DNA of 64,000 nucleotides, taken from positions 25,296,001-25,360,000 of the forward strand of contig OZ038526.1 of the NCBI GenBank assembly GCA_964036665.1. The letters are read 5' to 3'. This document shows, piece by piece, positions 54,941 to 64,000 of the stretch. Under the pieces are notes generated by a model, which saw nothing but the letters and a program-made list of their open reading frames with translations, made no database searches and was not told the origin of the DNA. A program made the translations under genes and the position numbers. The first letter of the stretch is position 1, and the number at the start of each line of letters is the position of its first letter. Origin of the DNA: Gordius sp. MW1. Its lineage: Eukaryota > Nematomorpha > Gordioida > Gordea > Gordiidae.

Positions 54941-57505
54941 AGATTTAGTATAAAAGAAGGGTTTTTAAATGTTTTAATTTATAATTATTTTATCTATATT
55001 AAATTAACAAAAGTTAAATTTTATTTCCATCCTATATCAATATCTCAACCCGCATTCTAAATTTTAAAGATAATTTATACACGTGATCCCATGGGCGGAG
55101 CCAATTTAAATTAGATGGGGGCAGTTTAGATAGGGCAAAAAATGTTTTTTACATCAAGAATTTTTGGATTGCTGCCCATCCTTGCCTCCTCATTTATACC
55201 CTCTAGCAATATTAAGTGAATTAATTTAATATTATTTAAAATTATTTATTTGCTATGCATTTTATGGGCTCTCTTTTAGTTGTCCGTCCTGTCCTGTCCA
55301 ACTTGTAATTTTTCAATAATTGCCGTGGAAACTTATACGGGTTTTCATGGCTGTGGACTTATGCTTCTGTAAGATACTATTATTGTGCTTTCGCAAATAG
55401 ACTAGTTAGTGACCGCTGATTAGCTTTACTTTTTTCAACCTCGCCCGACCTCAAATTTATTATTGTTTCTGTGCCCGACTGATTACCTTTATTAATGAAT
55501 TTCTTTGGGCAACTTGTCTAGGTTGCTGCTTTTTATCGGATTAATGCGAAACTGGCTATAATTCCCTGAAAATTATTCTGACCGTTGTTTAGATCTACTT
55601 TATCTGACCCCGACCAAATGCCAAAATTCATATACTCATTATGATCAGTAAATTTAAAAACAAATTCTAAGATTTATTTCTTTTTTTTCATTATATATAA
55701 TTAATAATATTGAAAATTGCGGAAAAGCAAAGAAGCCATGTAACTTTATTAAAAAAATTATAACCAGGGTTGACATTATTGAAGCCCGAAAATCACGAGA
55801 TTACGGGGAACAGCGAAATTTAAACGAAAAGACCGATTTTAAATAGGTCTATAAAACGATCGTGCAACACAGGTCTCGTTTACCCGAATATATCCGAGAG
55901 CCCATTTTTGTCTTCTTGGGAAATGTTCACAGTTTTTAGATACCTATGTGGGAACATGGTATCTGCAGAAAAGGGTTTAATGTTTGTCAAAGATACAGGT
56001 CCGAAAACCAAGCTGAGAGAGATCAACACCCGATCTTTAAGAGAATGCAAATGTGGATAACTGCACCCACAACGATACACAATATCCATGCTCTATATAT
56101 ATTTCCGTATTTGCTCAACTGGTCTATCGCTCACGGAATCTACTTACAACCAATCAAAATGCAGTTCAAATTTGCAAAGCATGCTTATAACTAATTACTT
56201 TTATATTTAATCATGTTATAAACGCTTTAAAAGGTTGCAAAAACATATATTAAGCATATAATATATGAAGATTACCTTTTTAATGCTGCATATATATTTT
56301 TTTCATATTAAGCATATAATATAGGAAATTCACGTTTTTTATTGCTGCCTATATATTTTCTTTCATAGGTTAGATTAAATGCTTTATAATAAGTTAGTAT
56401 GCATTTACAATACTTTATATTGTTATATATATTACATTTACTTATATAATAATGTTTAAATTATAATTTTTGTGCAGTAGATGAATTGTGCGGTAGACGA
56501 GTTGAGTATAAATCTATATTTCTTGTTGATGCCGCTTGCTAGCACAGCTGGTACAAGCACCGGAGGAGTTTTGTTCTTTTTTCAATTCTTGTTTTTTCAA
56601 ATTCTTACTAGATTTTTCGCATTTTTATATATTCTCAATCGCGGTGGGAATAAAAAACAATGTTTTCAAATATTATTTTAAATGAAACTAATAAGTGTTT
56701 GCATCTTTATTTAGTGCCCTTAATTTAATATCAGAGATTTGCTAAAAAAGCAAAACTGAAAAACATATAGGTAATATAGAATAAACTCGACCACATCATT
56801 GCACAAAGAGTGATGATGAATATGTATGAAGAAAAGAACACTAAATATTGCTGAGCATTTTAACAAAAATACTGAGCATTATTAATTTAAAGCTGAGCAT
56901 TTTAAAGTTAATTTACTGATCAATTTTGAGTGTTTAATTGGGCACTTTAATAAAATTCTGAGCCACATTTTACTGAACATTTTTTAATTTATTACTGTGC
57001 ATTTAAATACCATCCATGATGTTTTTCGAGATTTGGTCACGTCACGTTATTGCTTAAAAATTTTATCTCGATTGACTTAAATATGAAGTTTATGCTGCTT
57101 AAATGAGGAATTCTTAATTAAGGTATAAAAAAATTATATTTATTTTTGGTGCCGCCCGGCCGTCTTACTATCTATACAATATAAAATACATAAAATTCAT
57201 ACAATTATCCCTTTTTGTCCATAAAAGAACTATTAAAAAATACAAGGTGTATCACAGAATACCATAGATAGGCAGGGAATTTTAAAAATACAATGTAGAT
57301 GGCAGCAATTATTAAATACACATGCATTAAATCTATCAAATAAAATGATAATTTATTAGAGAGTAAAAATTTACAGATTATATACGTAACTTGCTATTTA
57401 AATAAATTTGTTTGAACTATTTTTAATATATATATGTACTTAATAAAAAATGTTTGTTAGAGACTATAATTTACTCGTAAAATTAAGATATAAAAAATGA
57501 AGCAT
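54941..57505. other. AT-rich region, little recognised
   Basis: A solo GTAGCC-type end (CATGGGCGGAGCCAATTT) at 55090. A tandem pair of about 65 bp at 56245-56370 (TATTAAGCATATAATATA). Clustered CTGAGCATTTTA motifs at 56845-57000. The short frames at 55880-56194 and 56481-56681 show no family signature and I do not call them. Confidence 0.4.
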
Positions 57506-57645
57506 ACTTGTTGAAACCTCGTGACCTCAAGGTGGACCTTTTAAGGTTTTTTTATATGAAAAACCTTGAGGTCCTTATAAACCTCGAACCTCACCTCAGG
57601 TTGATCTGAGGTCCACCTGACCTAAGGTTTTCCCCACCACAATCC
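57506..57645. repeat. ACCTCAAGGT-rich inverted repeat
   Basis: GAAACCTCGTGACCTCAAGG ... AAAACCTTGAGGTCCTTATA and CTCAGGTTGATCTGAGGTCC contain several inverse copies of ACCTCAAGGTT/ACCTGAGG. Probably the subterminal region of an unidentified DNA element. Confidence 0.45.
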
Positions 57646-59340
57646 CAAGCTTGAATTGAGCTCAGCCCAATAAAAAACAATTGGCAGGACTCTAAATTCG
57701 CCTACCCCTGTGTTATTATAACTAGTTTAGAACCTTAAATGTTAATTTACACCTATCAAAGGCATTAAATGCTGTCAATTTTAAGAGGAAAAACTACTGT
57801 AAAAATATTTTATTGAGGAATTTCATGTTAGTTTGAAAGTGGGTATTTATTATCTAGATCATTTTTTTAAATTATTAGAACAAATAAAGGAGAATTACAA
57901 AGTTAGACTTCACATCAACATAATAATGTGTTGTGTTATAATTTTTAAATACCAAATTATTTTTTTTTGTTTTCATTACACCAGCCTCAATAGAATTTAA
58001 AATTTAAATTTGGCTGGCCAGACTTAAATGGATACTACGTAATGTATATAGATCTTTAATCAAAATGCAAAAAAAAATTCCATAAATTTTTTTGATATTT
58101 GAAGAAAAAAATTGAACCCCCCCCCCCCCCCGAAATAAAATCCTGCGTACGCCCCTGGATTGAGCATGGGTATACGAAACCCTTAATTTTGACAGCCTCA
58201 ATGCAAAAAGGGGTATTTAACCAATAGCGGACATGATAAGTCACCAGGATAGTATGGACGTATATAAACAATGTATGCCATCAATGTACCCATCAACTTT
58301 GGATATCTAGGACGTTTGAGGATAAAGATTTCCTTTACATATAAGGCAAATCGATAGAGTTATGTATCAAAAGATAGATCTCAACATGGCCCTAATTGAT
58401 TGAGATGTAAGAAAATGCTAAAAACAAAGTCGAAATCTGTGGGATTAGATCCACGATAAAATAAAAAATACTTTTAAAGTTGGCTAATTAAATGTTTCAG
58501 ATACAATTCCTTTACTTTATAGAAAGTTTAACAAATGTCACTAGCATATTAAATTTTATGCAATATCTTTATATGTTATTCAATTTGATGCTATATATAT
58601 ACAATAAATGTTTATGTTTTAAATTTATTACATTTTTACCCGATGCCAAATTAATTAGAAATACGATGATTTTTTCATCCATTGACGATCGTCTATCAAT
58701 TTCAAATTAATCATAGTTTGGGTATAGAGGTAGATAAGTAAATTATATATATTAAAAGCACTAATTAATGCGTTTTTAAAATGTTGTAATCTTGATAAAT
58801 ACTCCTTATTATAATCATCGTGATTAACATATTATTATCGATATTTTTAAATGGTTCAATATTTGCTTCTCGTACATCTAAGTAAAAAACGATGTATACA
58901 TTATCAGGCAATAAAATTATAAGTATAAATTAAGATTTACATATTCTAGACATATCAGCCCATAACACATGATTTTTGTTTTATCAAACTATAAGATAAT
59001 CATTTAAAACTTCATAGAAAATTTGTTCATATTAGGTTTGAGAGCGAAAAAAAAATCCAGAGCAAAATAATTACAACAAATACTAAGTGTGGGCGTTTAA
59101 TAGCTCCAAACATCTTTACGATCATTGGAAAAAGAGGAATGTTATATTACTAAATAATATCTTCGACACGCTGAACAAATACACGAGCTTCAATCGAATA
59201 ATTAGTCATAAGAATATGGTATATCATATTTTTTTCCTTTTAAAGCTAATTAAATGCTTTTAATAAGATGATTACAAACCTTAAATAGCACAAAACAGGT
59301 CAGCATACAAAAATGTTCCTCCAGCAGGTTCATTATTTGT
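57646..59340. other. AT-rich region with one solo hAT-like end
   Basis: 58115-58158 reads a C-run then GAAATAAAATCCTGCGTACGCCCCTGG, i.e. on the minus strand a CAGGGGCGTACGCAGGATTT terminus. Its partner end was not found. No other feature; the 72-codon frame at 58492-58710 looks like chance. Confidence 0.4.
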
Positions 59341-59600
59341 ATAGGTAGTATGGGCCGTAACCAAGGGGGGGGGGGGGGGGGGGGGAAGGGGGTTGGCTGC
59401 CTCCCTCTAAATCCAAAAATTTGTTGGAATTTATTAAATGGCTATAATTTCAAAAAATGATCAATTTGCCGGTCTAGAAAAACCGAGACTAGACGAGACT
59501 TTGAAAAATTGTTTCGAGATCGATACGAGAATTTCGATTTCAAGAGGAGATTTTACTAGTAAGATCTCGGCTTAAAATTTCTCAATTGATCATCAGGGTA
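59341..59600. repeat. Long G-run and decayed TCTCG hAT remnant
   Basis: A G-run of over twenty bases follows TATGGGCCGTAACCAA at about 59364, resembling an over-expanded GTAGCC MITE end. 59475-59580 (CTAGAAAAACCGAGACTAGA, GATCTCGGCTTA) is a decayed piece of the hAT arrays seen at 40211-41373. Confidence 0.5.
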
Positions 59601-59664
59601 AATTAAATTTAGTTATGCATTTTTTATATTGTAATTTACATTTAGAATGTTAAATATAAACTAA

Positions 59665-60000
59665 CTAGCTGACCCGGCCAACGTTGTTTTGCTAAAAATA
59701 CAATTTTATTTAATATAATAAAATTCGAGAAAACTTCAGCCTTGTATGTATGACGTCATTATTGTATATGATGCTATAAATAAAACTGGCCAGAAAATGT
59801 TCGATATTTTTAAAACGAAAAGGTATTTTAGGAATCTGAACGAAATGTCCGATATTTTTTAAACTAAAAGGAATTTTAGGAATCTGAAAAAGCTATTTTA
59901 CCCCTGGCCGCCCTGGGCATCTACGGCTAAATTTTCGCGCGAATCGGGCCGGTAGTTTGAGAATTTAGCCCTTATCCACATACATACACACATACATAGA
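59665..60000 (-). mobile_element. Short Helitron of another family
   Basis: On the minus strand the 3' end is GTTGGCCGGGTCAGCTAG followed by T, the classical arthropod Helitron end. The probable 5' end is TCTATGTATGTGTGTATG at 60000, followed by the GGGCTAAATTC module. The base before TC is G, not the expected A, so the 5' end is tentative. Confidence 0.65.
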
Positions 60001-60003
60001 CTT

Positions 60004-62463
60004 TTAATTGCTATGCAATTTATGGGCTCGTTTTTGATTTTTCGTTGTCCGTTGTCCGTTGTCCGTTACCCTTCACTGTTTTTTGTCGATTTTTTAAATT
60101 AATACATAAGAGGTGCCCCACCCCTCATCTCTATCTCCCTCGCTGTGTTAGAATTACCCCTGGCCGCCCTGAGCACCTACGGGTAAAGTTTCGAGCGAAT
60201 CGGGCCGGTAGTTTCAGAATTTAGCCCTTTTTTAAAATAAAAGAAATTTTAGGATCCTGCAAGAGCTATTACTTTAAATTTTATTTATTTAATTTAAATA
60301 GTTTGTTAAACCCCAATAATTTTGACTGTATACTGTAACATTGATAATATAACTTTTTGGCCCGCCGGCTACTGACCAATGAAAAAAATGATCTTGTCTT
60401 GCACCGAATGTCTTGTCTTGCACCGAATGTCTTGTCACGTTGTTTACTTTTAATTTTTGTTAATTTAACTAGTTTTTGGGTTCGAATCCCGGAGTTTTTT
60501 TTGACTTTATGATTGTTCTTGTTACTACCATTGATAATAAGACTTTTTGGCCGTCCGTTGGGTGCTGACCAATGAACAAAATGACCATTCGCCATAATGT
60601 GAATCCAAGTTTTTTTTTCGTTTTTTTTACTATTATGATTGTTCCTGTTACTACCATTGATAATAAAACTTTTTGGTCGTCCGCTGGCTGCTGACCATTG
60701 AAAAAAATGACCAATGGCCAAAATGTGAGTCGAAATTATTTTTTTCGTTTTTTTGGCTAACATTGACAATTACCCTATGCCTCCCCCGACAGAGCCTATG
60801 CCTCTACTGATATGGGTCCCTGTGCCCCCCCCCCTTACAAAAGCCTATGCCTCTACTGATGTGGGTTCGAATCACATCGAGGGCAAATTCTTGATTGCTG
60901 GTTCGATACTCAAAGAGGGCCAAATTTTTTTGTTATTTTTTTTTAAATTAATATATTGTTCTTTATACTACCATTGATAATATGGCTTTTTGGCCGTCCA
61001 CTGGCTGCTGACCAATGGAAGAAAATGACCATTGTCCAAAATGTTAATCAAAAATTTTTTTTCGTTATTTTTGGCTCTTATATATTAATAGACTGTCTCT
61101 TGGTACTGACCAATAAAAAAAATGACCACTGGCCAAAGTGTGAATCGAAAATTTTTTTTTCATTTTTTTTGACTTATGTATTTATATCGACTTATAACGT
61201 GTCCTGGCTGCTAACCAATGGAAAAAAATGACCATTGGCCAAAATGTTAATCAAAAAATCTTTTTTCGTTATTTTTGGCTCTTATATATTAATAGACTGT
61301 CTCTTGGTACTGACCAATAAAAAAAAATATTTTATCCCTCCTTAAATCATTATTGCCCCCCTCCCTTTAATTGCAATGGTGGCTACGCCTATGACTTATT
61401 ATAATTAATATTGCAAAATTTTGGTTAGTTATTTAATAACAATTTAAGATATTTGCAATATTTGACTGCACTTCGTTTATGCTGTAATTAATTAAAAATT
61501 AACAAAAAGTTCGGCTTTGTCCGTATGTCTATTTATTTATCTATTAATATTGAATATTGTATATTCACGAGGGGGGTGGGGTAAATGGAATTGGAAATTA
61601 ATTAAAGGGTAAATTGATTTTGGTAAATATTTTAATCCTAGGTTAGGTTAAATCGAATTTGCAAATGATAGAGGTCTCTAATCTTTATATTTTTATCAAT
61701 CTTTAAAACAGACTTAAGGGTTTGGTTTTAATCTAAATTTATAATTAGTGTAGGGCAGGTAAATCTTTAGCCGTAAAAAATGACCAACAAGGCCTTTTGG
61801 GTGAATAATAATGATTTCAAAATTTTGTCAAATCCCCCTGACAACTCTTTTTTTACTTTTTATTATTCTGATGGCTTACTAAGATATTGACATATTTATT
61901 TTATATATGCATGAGCATTGGCCAAATATAATGATTTTTACGAAAGTAATGTATATTCTTTACTAATTTTGGGAGTTTATATACAACATATAAATGAAAG
62001 GCCTACTATATTTCAAGGGAAAAAGATTAGATTAATAATTACCTCTTCCTACGTGTTCCTAAAAGCTATTTTACCCCTGGCCACCCTGGGCACCTACGGG
62101 TAAAGTTTCGAGCGAATCGGGCGGATAGTTTCAGAATTTAGCCCTTTTTTAAACTTAAAGGATTTTTTTTAAATTTTTAATTAAATTAATATTTTGTTCT
62201 TGTTAATACCATTTGACTGTCTGCTAACCATTAGAAAATATCACCACTGGCCAAAGTGATAAATTTGTATAAATAATTAATTAATCATTAGGCATTTAAT
62301 ACCCCCTATAGGCATTATCGCCCCTTCCCACCTTTCTCGCCCATAAATTGCATAGCAAATATGATACATTTATACGGAGTATAGATGAGTCGTCCCCCCT
62401 TCCCTTCCCCTCCTCCCCTTCCCCTTCCCTTCTCCCTCTTCCCACGAGGGCCGAAGGCCCGAG
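60004..62463 (-). mobile_element. Unclassified composite element, copy 3 (inverted, diverged)
   Basis: The ends are those of copies 1 and 2 inverted: TAATTGCTATGCAATTTATG at 60005 and GAGGGCCGAAGGCCCGAG at 62446-62463. It keeps the GTCCGTT microsatellite (60048), the CCTCATCTCTATCTCCCTCG unit (60124), B-box-like GGGTTCGAATCCCGGAG (60477), the TTTTGGCC minisatellite (60360-61280, inverted) and two GGGCTAAATTC modules. A GTAGCC MITE right end (about 61330-61393) is embedded. More diverged and rearranged, so an older copy. Confidence 0.65.
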
Positions 62464-63402
62464 TTTACTTTATATAGATAGATATAATAGAAACACTTTA
62501 TATATTGGGTAATTTCCACAATCAAGTAGCAATTCTAGCTCTTTGAATAAAATATGAGTGGCACTAAGAAATGTTAATTATTTTTTAATATATTTATTAC
62601 ATATTTATATCCTTAACATTATATAATATAAAAACACAAGCTCAAAATGAGTTTTGATGAAGTAGTAAATATTCCTTACGAATTCAGCATCGCATAGGCC
62701 TAAGATTAGGATGCAATATAGTTGTTGAACACACTTCATCACTTTGCAATAATTCAGTGAAATCTAATGGCCTTCACTGCAATCGTAACTAAGCTCGGTG
62801 CTTCCGACATACCGCGGTTAAGAAACCCATTAACTATTTTACCAAAGCTGGTTTCCTTCCATTCTAGAACCCACAAGCCTCTGTGAAGATAACAAATGAC
62901 TCGATGGCCAAATTCTAGGCGCTTGGGAAAAAGGACTCTGTTTAGCATAAGACTACATGTAGTGACGTATTTTACCCACTAATCACACCAAAATCCTCTC
63001 TCTTCCGTCGAGGCACTAAAAATTTCAAATTACTCGAAAGTAAACAACAGTATAATTTTTTGTAACGTTGCGATAACCACTCTTACCACTTTTGGCCCCC
63101 AAGCCTTAAAATTTATTAAATAAATTGGGAAACAAATTTCTTTACTATCCCATGATAATCGCGAATCGTTTTTTATAGGACAGAGAATCGGAATAACTAT
63201 CTGTGAATATATTCAATAGCAATATGGGAATGTTTTCCAAATATTTATAATTCTTAACTTTTTTTATGTATTTCTTTCATCTTCACAAAATATGTGTTGT
63301 TAAAAGTAATAAATAAAAACTTTAAAAATTCTTAAATATTTATTTGCGCGTTTCCTGACATTTAAAATGACTAGTAATTTTATATCCCAACTTGCACCAC
63401 AG
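62464..63402. other. AT-rich region, no gene recognised
   Basis: The 64-codon minus-strand frame at 62754-62948 (MLNRVLFPKRLEFGHR) has no recognised relatives and lacks supporting context. 63335-63392 repeats the block at 47130-47205. Confidence 0.4.
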
Positions 63403-63480
63403 ACCTGCTTCGCCCACCTAACCCAACCACCTGCCTCACCCACCTGCTCAAACCACTTGCTTCACCCACTTGATTCATCC
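63403..63480. repeat. Three 26-bp tandem units
   Basis: ACCTGCTTCGCCCACCTAAC-type units of exactly 26 bp at 63403, 63429 and 63455, ending just before the G-run. No length multiple of three, so not a peptide repeat in one frame. Confidence 0.8.
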
Positions 63481-63498
63481 AAAAAAGGGGGGGGGGGG

Positions 63499-64000
63499 TG
63501 TCGTACCTGGATACGGGACGAGGTTACCTAGGGAAGGCTATAAATTTAGGAAAGAACATAAAACCCGTCAAGACATGGAATATAAACTGGCAGAGTTACT
63601 TCAAGCAACGAGGCCCGAGACAAGGAACGTGTCCTTGGGAGCTTTGGTTGGAATAGGAAAACAGAGACTTAAAAGGAACGTGCCCTTGAGTATAGTGGGG
63701 CAATAAAATAGGATCTAAAAAAGTTTGGAACGAAAGGGGGCCAAAGAAGCCAGAAAACCTTTAAAGGGATGGGTAATAAATTAAGGATTGGAACGAATAA
63801 GGAGGTCGAAGGATGGGTAAAAAGTTAACGAGCCAAGAAAATCAAACCTATATAAGCCTTACGAAAATCGATGTAGAGCTGAACGTTTCTTTCCGAACGT
63901 TTCCCGAGAATCTGGATTTCCCTCCTTCCCAAATTTCTCGACACCATATCCCCGTTTATACCCCGTACATTATAGTTGTCTAGATTGGTAATGAAACTAA
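63499..64000 (+). mobile_element. Probable LTR start, cut by the window edge
   Basis: AAAAAA and a twelve-base G-run at 63481-63498 look like a polypurine tract, followed by TGTCGTACCTGGATACGGGA. A TATA-like CTATATAAGCC lies at 63850. No second copy is present here, so this is inferred from layout only. The 78-codon frame inside is not called. Confidence 0.35.

Noticed and set aside
55880-56194. Overlapping frames on both strands with Cys/His residues
   Set aside because: The Cys/His spacing does not form a known zinc motif, and neither frame has supporting context.
59364-59388. G-run of over twenty bases as a functional G-quadruplex
   Set aside because: Homopolymers of this length are prone to assembly error and sit in a MITE-like end; no evidence of function.

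Overview
This is an AT-rich, intron-style eukaryotic (metazoan) window made almost entirely of transposable elements in several layers of nesting. I see no intact host gene, rRNA or functional tRNA, no CRISPR, and no bacterial signature. The mix of Ty3/gypsy, an RLE-type non-LTR retrotransposon, Helitrons with CTAG 3' ends and hAT families with 8-bp target duplications is typical of arthropod or other invertebrate genomes. The species cannot be fixed from the sequence; an arthropod is my guess.

Layout. 1-10,350: a long inverted-repeat (foldback-like) element with arms at about 3500-7680 and 8575-10,060. It is interrupted by two near-identical 2.7-2.8 kb unclassified elements (512-3254 and 4298-7101). 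Each of these has a GGCC hairpin end, a tRNA-like segment and a minisatellite whose unit folds on itself. 10,698-14,733: a hAT element that hosts a second hAT (11,100-12,495, with broken transposase) and a third inverted-terminal element (12,777-14,383). 14,886-16,218: a hAT MITE with perfect target duplication and a partial hAT. 16,570-22,729: debris of an RLE non-LTR retrotransposon (both strands) and of a gypsy pol on the minus strand. 24,249-33,229: a gypsy element with its LTRs, into which a second gypsy (27,945-32,439) has inserted in the opposite orientation. 33,491-34,882: a Helitron with a Pif1-type helicase remnant.

37,141-46,800: the best stratigraphy. A non-LTR retrotransposon is split by two tandem copies of a TGTA...TACA element that share CCGG target duplications. 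The first copy contains a young gypsy (LTRs 171/172 identical), and that gypsy contains a 1.16-kb hAT with 8-bp duplication. The second copy contains a GGGCGTAGCC-type hAT MITE. 47,586-52,000: tandemly duplicated non-coding repeats and inverted repeats with GC-rich cores, plus two more GTAGCC MITEs with perfect duplications. 52,030-54,748: another copy of the first foldback family, carrying a 346-bp Helitron whose empty site is preserved at 10,164/10,165. 54,757-59,600: mostly unassigned AT-rich sequence with element termini. 59,665-62,463: a short Helitron end and a third, inverted copy of the unclassified element. 63,403-64,000: a 26-bp tandem repeat and what looks like an LTR start after a G-run, cut by the window edge.

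No gene set here works together as a host pathway. All recognised coding sequence is transposon gag/pol, helicase or transposase, and all of it is broken. The value of the window lies in the exact element boundaries and the relative dating they allow.
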